From Asanoa ferruginea (GTDB lineage: Bacteria; Actinomycetota; Actinomycetes; Mycobacteriales; Micromonosporaceae), in contig NZ_QUMQ01000001.1 of assembly GCF_003387075.1 (NCBI RefSeq), forward strand, positions 124,001 through 188,000: a DNA stretch of 64,000 nucleotides. Reading direction: 5' to 3'. The first letter of the stretch is position 1, and each line of letters opens with the position of its first letter. Below the pieces are notes generated by a model that was not told where the DNA came from, made no database searches, and saw only the letters and a list, made by a program, of their open reading frames with translations. The position numbers and the translations under genes were made by a program. Below are positions 35,002-44,470 of the stretch, one piece after another.

Positions 35002-35129
35002 CGGCGTCCCGTACGGCTGGCCCGCCCATCGTTTTTGTCGATGTTGATGGGCCTCTCATTCCGTTTCGGGATCGGATCCTTCCTGGCCAGCCACGGTCGC
35101 TGGCTTGCCGGCCCAGCCCCACGACTGGG

Positions 35130-35933
35130 TCAGCCCGGCTTGACCGCCAGCGTCGCAAAGTAGTTCGACATGTATTGAGCGGATGCGTTGGATTGGTGCG
35201 GCGCTTCCGCGAAGCCGGTGAGGACGAAGCCGGCGGCGAGTTGCCCGCCGATCTGGTCGGTGAGGGTGTGGCTGTATTCAAGTGGAGCATCCGCGCCGAA
35301 CTTCGTGGCGCGTTCCTCGGCGGAGTAATGCGTCACGTCGCTGTAGGGCAGCTTGTGCACGACGATCAGCTCGCCGCGTTCGTCGAGCGCCTCGTGGTCG
35401 AACAAGTACACATCAGGGTTGAGGAAACCCGAGAGCAGAGTTCCGCCCGGTCGCAGGACGCGGAAACACTCACGCCACACCGGCGCCAAGTCTGGTGCGA
35501 ACAGGTTGGAGACCGGATGGAATACGACGTCGAATGCCGCGTCGCCGAAGACGCTGAGGTCGCGCATGTCGCCAAGGACGGTGCGCACCTCGAGACCGTC
35601 GCGCGCCGCCACCATCTGGTCCTGACCGAGCTGGCCGGGTGAGTTGTCGAATACGGTGACCCGCGCCCCCGCGGCGGCGAGGATCGGACCTTGCTGGCCA
35701 CCGCCGGAGGCCAGGCACAACACGTCCTTGCCGGTCAGGTCCGTCGGCAGCCAGGAGCGGTCGACCGGCGCACGCCCGATGAGAACGATCGACCAGTCAC
35801 CCAGGCGGGCGCGCTCGACATCCTCAGCACTCACCGGCCTCGACCACTCGTTGCCTTTCTGGACCTCCTTGTCCCACGCTGCCCGATTGTGGGCAACGGG
35901 GTCTACGACAAAGTCCTGCACGCTCAACGACAT
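35130..35933 (-). CDS. Class I SAM-dependent methyltransferase
   Basis: A 267-residue methyltransferase. Motif I is VLCLASGGGQQGPILAAAGA near residue 73, with an acidic end at VTVFDNSPGQL and motif IV near AAFDVVFHPVSNLF. The N-terminus has a short lid (VAHNRAAWDKEVQKGNEWSRPV), as in ubiquinone/menaquinone-type and small-molecule methyltransferases. A longer open frame to 36455 crosses the TPR gene in another frame, so ATG 35933 is chosen: it overlaps the TPR stop by one base (TAATG). The substrate is unknown. Confidence 0.82.
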   Translation of the reverse strand: MSLSVQDFVVDPVAHNRAAWDKEVQKGNEWSRPVSAEDVERARLGDWSIVLIGRAPVDRSWLPTDLTGKDVLCLASGGGQQGPILAAAGARVTVFDNSPGQLGQDQMVAARDGLEVRTVLGDMRDLSVFGDAAFDVVFHPVSNLFAPDLAPVWRECFRVLRPGGTLLSGFLNPDVYLFDHEALDERGELIVVHKLPYSDVTHYSAEERATKFGADAPLEYSHTLTDQIGGQLAAGFVLTGFAEAPHQSNASAQYMSNYFATLAVKPG

Positions 35934-36421
35934 TAGTGGGCATCGACGAGCAGGCGGGCGTAATTGGCCATCGATCGTTGATAGCGCGGCAGGTGTGGGG
36001 CCAGCGCACCCAGCGCCAGTGACGCGGCCTCGCGCTCGCGGCCGACGTCGACCAGGGCGAGCGCCAGGAAGCCGGCCACCGCGTCGTCGAGTTCGTCGCT
36101 GCCGGCCGCGCGCTCCGTGGTCAGCAGCGCCACGCTCTCCTCCGCCCGGCCGAGGTTGCGCAGTGAACTGGCCAGCTGGATGGTCGCCCGGCGGCGCCGG
36201 ATGCCCGGGAGGCCGAGCGCGAGGGCCTGGCGGTAGAGCGGCACGGCGAGGTCCGAGTGCCCGGTCGAGTCGAGGGCCGCGGCCCGCTCGAACAGACCGA
36301 CCGCGTGACCGGCCGGCAGTTCGTCGGCGAGCTGGCCGATCCGGGCGACGAAGTCGTCTTCGGCGTACGAGTCCATCGCCGCCCACGTCTCGGCGACGCG
36401 GCGCTCCCAGTCGGCGTTCAT
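35933..36421 (-). CDS. Tetratricopeptide repeat protein
   Basis: A 162-residue helical protein with about three TPR-like units: AVGLFERAAALDSTGHSDLAVPL-type, then IRRRRATIQLASSLRNLGRAEES and ALALVDVGREREAASLALGAL. It matches the small TPR_5-type proteins of actinomycetes that are annotated only by repeat. It is translationally coupled to the methyltransferase and divergent from the ArsR/DUF5937 gene at 36522. A scaffold or adaptor role is a general expectation of TPR proteins. Confidence 0.78.
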   Translation of the reverse strand: MNADWERRVAETWAAMDSYAEDDFVARIGQLADELPAGHAVGLFERAAALDSTGHSDLAVPLYRQALALGLPGIRRRRATIQLASSLRNLGRAEESVALLTTERAAGSDELDDAVAGFLALALVDVGREREAASLALGALAPHLPRYQRSMANYARLLVDAH

Positions 36422-36521
36422 TGCTGATCTCCCTCGGTCGGCTTGTGTCGATCATCCTGCGGAGGTTGCTACTCTGCGCACCACTGATTCGGCCCTGGAC
36501 GAATCTTCGGAGGAGCCAGCC

Positions 36522-37511
36522 ATCGCCGCGACCCTGCGCTTCAGCACCGCTGACCTGCTGCGCTGCCGGTTCGCGACCTCGCCGGCCTTCGAGACACTCG
36601 CGGCGATCCGGCTCACCCGGCCGCAGGAGTCACCGGGGCAGCACCAGCGGTGGCTCGACGCCGTCTCCGATCACTTGAACGGGATCGACCTGCGACCGAT
36701 CACCCTGTTGCAGCCCCGGCGCGGCTACACGCCCGATTTCCTGTCACCGCCGCCCAGCGAGGCGTCGGCGACCTTCGACGACGACCTGGCCCGGATCGCC
36801 GGCACCCCACCCGACCGGGTCGCCGCCGAGATCACCCGGTCGCTGCACGACACGAAGGGTGCGGCGGACAGCGAGATCGGCCGGCGCCTTCGGGGTGACC
36901 CGGTCGAGGTGCGGGCCATGCTGACCGACCTCATCCGCACCGCGTGGCACGCCCTCGTCGAGCCCGTCTGGCCGCGGGTACGGACGCTGCTCGACGCCGA
37001 CGTGAGCTTCCAGAGCCGGCGCCTCGCCGAGGGCGGGCTCGACCGGCTCTTCGCGGAGTTGCACCCCACCCTGCGCTGGCACGGCAACACCCTCACCCGG
37101 CTGCACGGCGACGACGACCATCGCGACCTGGCCGGCGAGGGGCTGTTGCTGATGCCCAGCGCGTTCAAGTGGGACCAGGTGGTCGTCGTGCTCGACGAGC
37201 CGTGGCAGCCCACCGTGATCTATCCGGCCCGCGGCGCGGGCACGCTCTGGCAGGAGCTCAGCGGCCCGCCCGACGCCGCGCTGGGCCGGCTGATCGGGCG
37301 GACCCGGGCGGCGCTGCTGATCGACCTGACCGAGCCCGCGACGACGACGGCGCTCGCACACCGGCACGCGCTCGCGCCGGCCACCGTCTCCCAACACCTG
37401 ACCGTGCTGCGCGACGCGGGCTTCGTCGCCGGCGAACGGCACCGACACGAGATCCGCTACCGGCGTACGCCGCTGGGCAGCGCGGCGGTCGACCGATCGG
37501 CGTCGAAATAG
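36522..37511 (+). CDS. ArsR family regulator with DUF5937 domain; probable ATC start
   Basis: A ~329-residue protein. Residues ~1-200 resemble DUF5937 (LRFSTADLLRCRFATSPAFE at the N-terminus), and ~255-310 is an ArsR winged helix with LAPATVSQHLTVLRDAGFV. No in-frame ATG, GTG or TTG lies near the expected start: the first is TTG 36675, which would remove 51 conserved residues. ATC at 36522 sits six bases after a perfect GGAGGAG (36509-36515) and gives the family N-terminus. ATC initiation is rare, so a base substitution from ATG, natural or by sequencing, is an alternative. Confidence 0.72.
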   Translation: MAATLRFSTADLLRCRFATSPAFETLAAIRLTRPQESPGQHQRWLDAVSDHLNGIDLRPITLLQPRRGYTPDFLSPPPSEASATFDDDLARIAGTPPDRVAAEITRSLHDTKGAADSEIGRRLRGDPVEVRAMLTDLIRTAWHALVEPVWPRVRTLLDADVSFQSRRLAEGGLDRLFAELHPTLRWHGNTLTRLHGDDDHRDLAGEGLLLMPSAFKWDQVVVVLDEPWQPTVIYPARGAGTLWQELSGPPDAALGRLIGRTRAALLIDLTEPATTTALAHRHALAPATVSQHLTVLRDAGFVAGERHRHEIRYRRTPLGSAAVDRSASK

Positions 37512-37662
37512 GACCCGCTGGCCGGCCCCGCCAGTTATCCACAGGGCTGAAACAACAGGTGGCCGCCGACGGCAAACTGCTGCGGTGACCTCGACCGAGC
37601 GAAGCCTTCGGGCATTTACCGCCGCACCCGGTCGGCTCGGTGGCAGCGGGTTCTCCCGGGTG

Positions 37663-39033
<1,371 letters not shown>

Positions 39034-39137
39034 GGGGTTCCTCCTACGCCGGCTGGCGGTCGGCGGGGGTGGTCAAGGGACAGACACACAAACGATCGCT
39101 CGACGGTACGGTTACCCGCTGGGCGACCAGACCGAGA

Positions 39138-39731
39138 TTAGTCCGTGGTGCCGCACACCTCTAAATCGCCGGTGGCGGTGTCCTGCTCCATGACGAACTT
39201 CAGCGTCGACGACGACCCGGTCGCGTAGACGATGTCGACCGGCACCACGATCGAGGTGACCATCTCGGTCTTGCGGACCTGGAACGACGAGATCCGCGGC
39301 GAGCGGGCCTGTTCCCGGGCGAAGTCGCTCGCCGTCTGCCGGGCCTGCTGGTCTTCGCAGAGCAGCGCGTAGGCCTGGGCGTATTCGGAGCGTTCCAGCG
39401 CCGAGAGGTAGTCGGTGGCGCCGACCCGGGCCCGCTCGTCGAGCGCCCGGACGCCGAAGACGGTCAGGCCGCTCAACGCCACGATGCCGCCGCCGCAGCA
39501 GAGCAGCACGGCCAGGCCGGCCGCGCCGAGGCCCAGCCACAGGCGCATGGTGCGGCCCTCGGTCGGCGGCGCCGCGAACGGCGGCACGACACCGGGACCG
39601 GGCGGCGGGGCGGGCGGACCGGGGAACAGCGGCGACCCACCGGGTGCCGGGGCCGGCGAGTCGGGCGCCGGCGTGTCGTAACCCGAGGGCGGGCCGGTCG
39701 GGATCTCCGGCGGGCCGGGCATCGGGTTCAT
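39138..39731 (-). CDS. Pro-rich single-pass membrane protein
   Basis: A 197-residue protein. The first ~60 residues are a cytosolic Pro/Gly-rich region (PGPPEIPTGPPSGYDTPAP), followed by one membrane segment (LGLGAAGLAVLLCCGGGIVAL). An extracytoplasmic domain of ~110 residues follows (ATDYLSALERSEYAQAYALL, TASDFAREQARSPRISSFQV), which resembles DUF4878 or other cystatin-like lipoprotein domains of actinomycetes. Such proteins are common and uncharacterised. It is not coupled to glyS, whose start lies 104 bp away. Confidence 0.7.
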   Translation of the reverse strand: MNPMPGPPEIPTGPPSGYDTPAPDSPAPAPGGSPLFPGPPAPPPGPGVVPPFAAPPTEGRTMRLWLGLGAAGLAVLLCCGGGIVALSGLTVFGVRALDERARVGATDYLSALERSEYAQAYALLCEDQQARQTASDFAREQARSPRISSFQVRKTEMVTSIVVPVDIVYATGSSSTLKFVMEQDTATGDLEVCGTTD

Positions 39732-39756
39732 GTTCGTAAGAATAATGCGACCGGGC

Positions 39757-40098
39757 TCACCGGCCGGGGCCTACCGACCGGTCGCTGGACCGGGTCTGCA
39801 CCGCACCGCCCGGCTCGGCGCAGGCCAGCGGCTCGAACGCCGACGGCTCGTCGAGCGACTCGGCCAGCAGCGGGGTCGCGTGCACCTTCACGTCGAAGTT
39901 GCCCAGCGCCCGGCGGTAGGTCCCCACCGACTCCCACTCGGTGACCAGGCACCAGGCGGTCGGTTCGTCGAGCCCGCGGGCGAGTTGCCCAGAGCGGTAA
40001 CCGCGGCAGGCGGCCAGCGCCGCGAGGGCGGCGTGGGCCCGCTCGGTGAACCCGTCGGCGGCCTCCTCGGCCACCACGAACCGGTTGACGACGAGCAC
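39757..40098 (-). CDS. Antibiotic biosynthesis monooxygenase-type (ABM) protein
   Basis: A ~113-residue protein with a ferredoxin-like alpha/beta fold expected from LVVNRFVVAEEAADGFTERA and TAWCLVTEWESVGTYRRAL. This is the ABM/DUF (PF03992) pattern of heme-degrading or quinone-modifying monooxygenases, although the catalytic residues of each group are not conserved enough to assign. GTG 40098 follows GAGGAGG at a normal distance; longer frames upstream have no ribosome site and run into the divergent gene at 40126. Confidence 0.7.
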   Translation of the reverse strand: MLVVNRFVVAEEAADGFTERAHAALAALAACRGYRSGQLARGLDEPTAWCLVTEWESVGTYRRALGNFDVKVHATPLLAESLDEPSAFEPLACAEPGGAVQTRSSDRSVGPGR

Positions 40099-40125
40099 GG
40101 GCGAACCTCCTCGTAGAGTGTCGGC

Positions 40126-40383
40126 ATGCAGCCTACGCAGCCCGCCCGAGCCGAGCGCCTGGCCCGGGTCAACCCCACCCGGGCGTTCCTGGGCGCGCTG
40201 GTGATCGTGCTGGCCGGGCTCTTCCTGCCGGGGATCTTCGGCGGCGTCCTGCTGCTCGCGCTGGCGGTCGGCCTGATCGTGCTGATCCGGATGACCTGGG
40301 CGGTGCAGACGCCGCCGACCCGCCTCCTGCGCCTCGTGATGCTCACGGCCCTCATCGGCATCGCGGCTTTCAAGATCCTTTAG
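40126..40383 (+). CDS. Small membrane protein, DUF6703-like
   Basis: An 85-residue protein with a short polar N-terminus and two or three membrane segments (RAFLGALVIVLAGLFLPGIF, GGVLLLALAVGLIVLIRM, LLRLVMLTALIGIAAFKI). It matches from memory the actinobacterial DUF6703 family. No function is known. It precedes the zinc uptake unit by 60 bp and shares its strand, but the Zur box between them suggests a separate promoter for znuA. Confidence 0.65.
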   Translation: MQPTQPARAERLARVNPTRAFLGALVIVLAGLFLPGIFGGVLLLALAVGLIVLIRMTWAVQTPPTRLLRLVMLTALIGIAAFKIL

Positions 40384-40408
40384 GCGTACGCCGAACCCAT
40401 GCGTTTTT

Positions 40409-40427
40409 GACAATAATTTTCATTGTC
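40409..40427. promoter_or_regulatory. Zur box upstream of znuA
   Basis: GACAAT (40409-40414) and ATTGTC (40422-40427) flank an AATTTTC-type AT-rich centre, forming a 19-bp near-palindrome in a GC-rich region. The form matches the Fur/Zur-type boxes of actinobacteria (TGAAAATGATTTTCA-like). The znuA ATG is 17 bases downstream and zur is the last gene of the unit, so zinc-dependent autoregulation is likely. Confidence 0.75.
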
Positions 40428-40443
40428 GGAGACAGTGGTTCGC

Positions 40444-41376
40444 ATGCGCCGCCGCCGTACCGTCTCCGCGGTTATCGCCGGTCTTGCCGCCGTCGCGGCG
40501 ACCGGCCTGGCGGCGTGCACCACCGGCTCGGCCGCGGCAGCCGGCAAGGTCGACGTGGTGGCCGCGTTCTACCCCCTCCAGTTCGTCAGCCAGCAGGTCG
40601 GCGGCGACCACGTCGCGGTGACCAACCTCGCGAAGCCCGGCGCCGAGCCGCACGACCTCGAGCTCAGCGCCCGCCAGGTGGGCCGGGTCTCCGACGCCAA
40701 GGTGATCGTCTACCTCAAGGGCTTCCAGCCGGCGATGGACGATGCGGTCGACCAGGTCGGCGGCGACCGGGCCTTCGACGTGAGCAGCGCGGTCCCGCTG
40801 CTGTCCGCGGGCGCCAGCGATCACGTGCACGAGGGTGAGACCGACCACGACGGCGGCAGCACCGACCCGCACGTCTGGCTCGACCCGACCCGGCTCGCCA
40901 CGATCGGCCAGCAGGTGGCCACCCGGCTCGCCGCCGCCGACCCGGAGCACGCCGCCGACTACACCGCCAACGCCGACCGGCTGCGCACCGAGTTGACCGG
41001 CCTCGACCAGCAATACGCGGCCGGCCTGCAAAACTGCCAGCGGCGCGAGTTGGTGACCGGCCACGCCGCGTTCGGTTACCTCGCCGACCGCTACCACCTG
41101 GAGCAGGTCGGGCTGACCGGAGTGACGCCCGACACCGAGCCTGCGCCGCAGCGGCTGGCCGCTGTCGCACAGGAGGCGCGCACCCACGGCGCCACCACGA
41201 TCTTCTTCGAGACCCTGGTCAGCCCCAAGGTCGCCGACACGATCGCGCAGGAGGTCGGCGCCAAGACCGCGGTGCTCGACCCGATCGAGGGCCTGCAACC
41301 CGGCTCGACGGGCGACTACTTTTCGATCATGCGCGACAACCTGACAACCATCCGCACCGCCCTGGACTGCACATGA
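40444..41376 (+). CDS. znuA: Zinc ABC transporter substrate-binding lipoprotein
   Basis: A ~310-residue cluster-9 metal-binding lipoprotein. The signal peptide ends in a LAAC lipobox. VDVVAAFYPLQFVSQQVGGDH and KPGAEPHDLELS are the family start, with His of EPH as a metal ligand. A His/Asp-rich loop (SDHVHEGETDHDGG) precedes DPHVWLDPTRL, which holds further ligands. RRELVTGHAAFGYLADRY and FFETLVSPKVADTIA complete the site. It captures zinc outside the membrane for ZnuB/ZnuC. ATG 40444 is preferred since upstream starts overlap the Zur box. Confidence 0.92.
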   Translation: MRRRRTVSAVIAGLAAVAATGLAACTTGSAAAAGKVDVVAAFYPLQFVSQQVGGDHVAVTNLAKPGAEPHDLELSARQVGRVSDAKVIVYLKGFQPAMDDAVDQVGGDRAFDVSSAVPLLSAGASDHVHEGETDHDGGSTDPHVWLDPTRLATIGQQVATRLAAADPEHAADYTANADRLRTELTGLDQQYAAGLQNCQRRELVTGHAAFGYLADRYHLEQVGLTGVTPDTEPAPQRLAAVAQEARTHGATTIFFETLVSPKVADTIAQEVGAKTAVLDPIEGLQPGSTGDYFSIMRDNLTTIRTALDCT

Positions 41377-42128
41377 GCACCCCTGTCGTCGAGGTCACCA
41401 ACGCCGTCGTCGGCTACGACGAGCGGATCGTGCTGCGCGGCGTCTCGCTCACCGTCCAGCGCGGCGACGTCGTCGCCATCCTCGGTGCCAACGGCTCCGG
41501 CAAGTCGACGCTGGTCCGGTCGATCCTGCGGCTGGTGCCGCTGAGCGCCGGCGAGATCGCCCTGTTCGGCGAGCGCAAATTCAAGGGCTGGGAGCGCATC
41601 GGGTACGTGCCGCAGCGGATCGGCGCCGGCTCCGGCGTGCCGGCGACCGTCGCCGAGGTGGTCGGCTCAGGGCTGGTCGCCCGCCGCGGCATCTTCCGCC
41701 CGCCGCGCGCCGCCGACCGGGCCGCCGTCACCGCCGCGCTCGAGGCCGTCGGCCTGGCCGACCGCGCCGCCGACCCGGTCGCCAGCCTCTCCGGCGGCCA
41801 GCAGCAGCGCACCCTGATCGCCCGGGCCCTGGCCGGCCGGCCCGAGTTGCTGGTCCTCGACGAGCCGACCGCCGGGGTCGACGCGACCAGCCAGGCCGCG
41901 TTCGCCGGCGCGCTCGGCGATTTCGTGGCCGGCGGCGGCACCGTGCTGCTGGTCGCGCACGAGCTCGGCCCGCTCCAACCGCTGATCACGCGCTGCGTCG
42001 TCGTACACCATGGTGAGATCGCTCATCAGGGTGCCGTGCCGGAACCGGCCGGTCACCACGCCGACCCCGGCCATGACCACGTCCATCCGCACGCACACGA
42101 GGAGCGGGCCGGGATGTGGGGAGCATGA
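41373..42128 (+). CDS. znuC: Zinc ABC transporter ATP-binding protein
   Basis: A 251-residue ABC ATPase. Walker A is GANGSGKST near residue 40, the signature LSGGQQQR near 140, Walker B LLVLDEPTAGVD near 160, and the switch His in LLVAHELG. The last ~25 residues form a His/Asp-rich tail (HHADPGHDHVHPHAHEE) that could bind zinc and sense or limit transport. The start overlaps the znuA stop and its stop overlaps the znuB start, both as ATGA. Confidence 0.94.
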   Translation: MSTPVVEVTNAVVGYDERIVLRGVSLTVQRGDVVAILGANGSGKSTLVRSILRLVPLSAGEIALFGERKFKGWERIGYVPQRIGAGSGVPATVAEVVGSGLVARRGIFRPPRAADRAAVTAALEAVGLADRAADPVASLSGGQQQRTLIARALAGRPELLVLDEPTAGVDATSQAAFAGALGDFVAGGGTVLLVAHELGPLQPLITRCVVVHHGEIAHQGAVPEPAGHHADPGHDHVHPHAHEERAGMWGA

Positions 42129-43033
42129 GCATCTTCGCCAACGAGTTCATGATCCGGGCGTTCATCGGCGCCGTCGTGATCGGCCTGACCGCGCCCGCGC
42201 TCGGCATCTACCTGGTGCAGCGGCGGATGTCGCTGATCGGTGACGGGGTCGGCCACGTCGCGCTGACCGGCGTCGGCGTGGGCCTGCTGCTCGACAAGTC
42301 CCCCGTCCTGACGGCGGTGATCGTCTCGGCGATCGGCGCGATCGCCATCGAGCTGATCCGCGAACGCGGCCGCACCTCCGGCGACGTGGCCCTGGCCCTG
42401 CTCTTCTACGGCGGCATCGCCGGCGGCGTGATGCTGGTGGGACTGTCCGGGAGCCGCAGCAACGCCAACCTGATGACCTACCTGTTCGGGTCGCTGGCCA
42501 CCACGTCGCGGTCCGACCTGATCGTGATCGTGGTGCTCGGCGCGGTGGTGCTCGGCCTGGCCCTAGGCCTGCGCCCGGCGCTGTTCGCGGCCAGCCACGA
42601 CGAGGAATACGCGCGGGTCTCGGGCCTCCCGGTGCGGGCCCTCAACCTGCTGGTCGCGGTGCTCACCGCGGTCACCGTGACGATCTCCATGCGGGCGGTC
42701 GGCCTGCTGCTGGTCAGCGCCCTGATGGTGGTGCCGGTCGCGACCGCGCAGCAGGTGGCCCGGGGCTTCGTCGCCACGATGGGCCTGGCCATGGTGCTCG
42801 GCGTCGCGGCGGCCGGCTCCGGCGTCTGGCTGGCCTGGGAGATCGACACCGCCCTCGGCGCGACGATCGTGATCCTGGCGATCGCCGGCTTCCTGATCGT
42901 CGCCGTCGCCGTCGCCGCCACCCGCGCGGTGCGAAAACGCGCGGCCCTGCGCTCCGGCCGGCCCGACCGTGGACCGGGCCGGCCGGTCCCCGCCGACGCG
43001 GAACCGCACGAGGTCGTCCTGGACCGGAGCTGA
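42125..43033 (+). CDS. znuB: Zinc ABC transporter permease
   Basis: A ~302-residue ABC-3 family permease with about eight membrane segments. The N-terminal FMIRAFIGAVVIGLTAPALG and the MSLIGDGVGHVALTGVGVGL region are typical, and RMSLIGDGVGH also carries the contact to the ATPase and the metal path His. The C-terminus is a basic cytosolic tail. ATG 42125 overlaps the znuC stop. It forms a dimeric membrane channel with ZnuC on the inner face. Confidence 0.93.
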   Translation: MSIFANEFMIRAFIGAVVIGLTAPALGIYLVQRRMSLIGDGVGHVALTGVGVGLLLDKSPVLTAVIVSAIGAIAIELIRERGRTSGDVALALLFYGGIAGGVMLVGLSGSRSNANLMTYLFGSLATTSRSDLIVIVVLGAVVLGLALGLRPALFAASHDEEYARVSGLPVRALNLLVAVLTAVTVTISMRAVGLLLVSALMVVPVATAQQVARGFVATMGLAMVLGVAAAGSGVWLAWEIDTALGATIVILAIAGFLIVAVAVAATRAVRKRAALRSGRPDRGPGRPVPADAEPHEVVLDRS

Positions 43034-43058
43034 TCCGGTGCTGAGCTACGGTTCCCAC

Positions 43059-43358
43059 ATGACCGCGGGCAACGGATACGAGTCGTACGAGCGGGCAGGG
43101 GAGCTCCTGCGCGCTCTGGCGGCACCGATCCGGGTTGCGATCGTCACCGAGCTCGGCACCGGCGAACGCTGCGTCCACGAGCTGGTCGAGTCGCTGGGCG
43201 CGGCCCAGCCCCTGGTGTCACAGCACCTGCGGGTGCTGCGCGGCGCCGGCGTCGTCCGCGGTTCCCGGCGCGGCCGGGAGATCGCCTACTCCCTTGTCGA
43301 CGAGCACATCGCGCACATCGTGGCCGACGCGGTCAGCCACGCCCGGGAGGCATCATGA
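43059..43358 (+). CDS. SmtB/ArsR-type zinc-sensing repressor
   Basis: A 99-residue winged-helix regulator. The recognition helix is AQPLVSQHLRVLRGAGVV. The C-terminal helix carries Asp81, His83, His94 and Glu97, which exactly matches the alpha5 zinc site D-x-H-x10-H-x2-E/H of SmtB/CzrA sensors. It therefore should release DNA when zinc is high. It precedes zur with ATGA overlap, as in the mycobacterial smtB-zur pair, and may regulate zur in response to zinc. ATG 43059 gives the compact family length. Confidence 0.88.
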   Translation: MTAGNGYESYERAGELLRALAAPIRVAIVTELGTGERCVHELVESLGAAQPLVSQHLRVLRGAGVVRGSRRGREIAYSLVDEHIAHIVADAVSHAREAS

Positions 43359-43747
43359 CCAGTGAGGCCGGTGCGTTGCGCAACACGCACCAGCGGCGCG
43401 CGGTCAGCTCGCTGCTGGGTTCGGTCGAAGGCTTCCACAGCGCGCAGGAGCTGCACTCGATGCTCCGCGAGCGGGGTGAGCGGGTCGGCCTGACCACCGT
43501 CTACCGCACCTTGCAGGGCCTGGCCGACGCCGGCGAGATCGACGTCATGCGCCCGCCCGGCGGCGAGCACCTCTACCGCCGCTGCAGCGAGGGACACCAC
43601 CACCACCTGGTCTGCCGGTCGTGCGGCTCGACCGTCGAGGTCGAGGGCCCGGCCGTCGAGCACTGGGCCGACCGGGTCGCGGCCAAACACGGCTTCACCG
43701 ACGTGAGCCACACCCTGGAAATCTTCGGGACCTGCCAGAACTGCTGA
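43355..43747 (+). CDS. zur: Zinc uptake regulator (Fur family)
   Basis: A 130-residue Fur-family repressor. The winged helix is RRAVSSLLGSVEGFHSAQELH followed by LTTVYRTLQGLADAGEID. HHHHLVCRSCGSTVEVEG and the terminal CQNC provide the structural zinc Cys4 site and regulatory His ligands. Position after znuA-znuC-znuB and an SmtB gene, and the Zur box at 40409-40427, identify the Zur subfamily rather than Fur or PerR. With zinc bound it should shut off its own operon. Confidence 0.92.
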   Translation: MTSEAGALRNTHQRRAVSSLLGSVEGFHSAQELHSMLRERGERVGLTTVYRTLQGLADAGEIDVMRPPGGEHLYRRCSEGHHHHLVCRSCGSTVEVEGPAVEHWADRVAAKHGFTDVSHTLEIFGTCQNC

Positions 43748-43784
43748 CCGTGCGGCGGCGCCCCCGGTAGGGGACGCTGAGCGC

Positions 43785-44387
43785 GTGAAGATTTACGCCG
43801 ACCGTTTCCCCCGGTTTCTCCTCCAGGTCTTCAGCGACCTGCTCGTGATCGCGTGGGTCTACGCCTGGATCCGCGCCGCGCTGTGGCTCCAGGACCAGGT
43901 CCAGAAGCTGGGCGTGCCCGGCCAGAAGCTGGAAGGCGCCGGCAGCGCGCTGGCCGACAACCTGGCCGACGCGGGCAGCAAGGTCGGCCGCGTCCCGCTG
44001 GTCGGCGACCAGCTCACCGAGCCGTTCGGAAAGGCCGCCGACGCAGCCCGCGCGGTCGCCGCGGCCGGCCAGTCCCAGCAGGACGTGGTCGGCGACCTGG
44101 CGATGGCGCTCGCGATCATCACCGCCGTGGTCCCGATCCTGTTCGTCCTGCTGCTCTGGCTCCCGCTGCGGGTCCGCTGGATCCGCCGGGCCAGCGCGGC
44201 GTCCCGGGTCCGCAAGTCGCCGGCCGGCCGCGACCTGCTGGCGCTCCGCGCGCTGGCCACGCAGCCGCTGAGCAAGCTCGCCAAGCTCGGCCCCGACGTC
44301 GCCGAATCCTGGCGCGCCAGCGACGACTCCACTGTGGAGGCCCTGGCGGCGCTGGAGCTCAAGTCCCTTGGCCTGCGACAACGGTGA
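43785..44387 (+). CDS. Membrane protein of unknown function
   Basis: A 200-residue protein with two membrane segments: FLLQVFSDLLVIAWVYAWIR near the N-terminus and AIITAVVPILFVLLLWLPL near residue 115. Between them lies a helical, Ala-rich region (GAGSALADNLADAGSKVG), and the C-terminal ~60 residues are helical and cytosolic. Proteins of this plan occur next to zur-like genes in actinomycetes, but I cannot name the family. It starts 37 bp after zur and could be part of the same transcript. Confidence 0.6.
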   Translation: MKIYADRFPRFLLQVFSDLLVIAWVYAWIRAALWLQDQVQKLGVPGQKLEGAGSALADNLADAGSKVGRVPLVGDQLTEPFGKAADAARAVAAAGQSQQDVVGDLAMALAIITAVVPILFVLLLWLPLRVRWIRRASAASRVRKSPAGRDLLALRALATQPLSKLAKLGPDVAESWRASDDSTVEALAALELKSLGLRQR

Positions 44388-44470
44388 TCATCGGCGACTG
44401 GGTGAACGGAAGATCCGCGGATAGGCTTTGACGATCAAGAGCCCGGCTCCAGCTACCCGATCGTCTCGGC

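Noticed and set aside
35130-36455. A 441-codon methyltransferase with a long N-terminal extension
   Set aside because: The extension is an out-of-frame, Arg-rich reading of the TPR gene. ATG 35933 overlaps the TPR stop and starts a normal methyltransferase.
39034-39137. T-box or other riboswitch ahead of glyS
   Set aside because: The gap is only ~100 bp and lacks the T-box core sequence and a specifier-stem arrangement.
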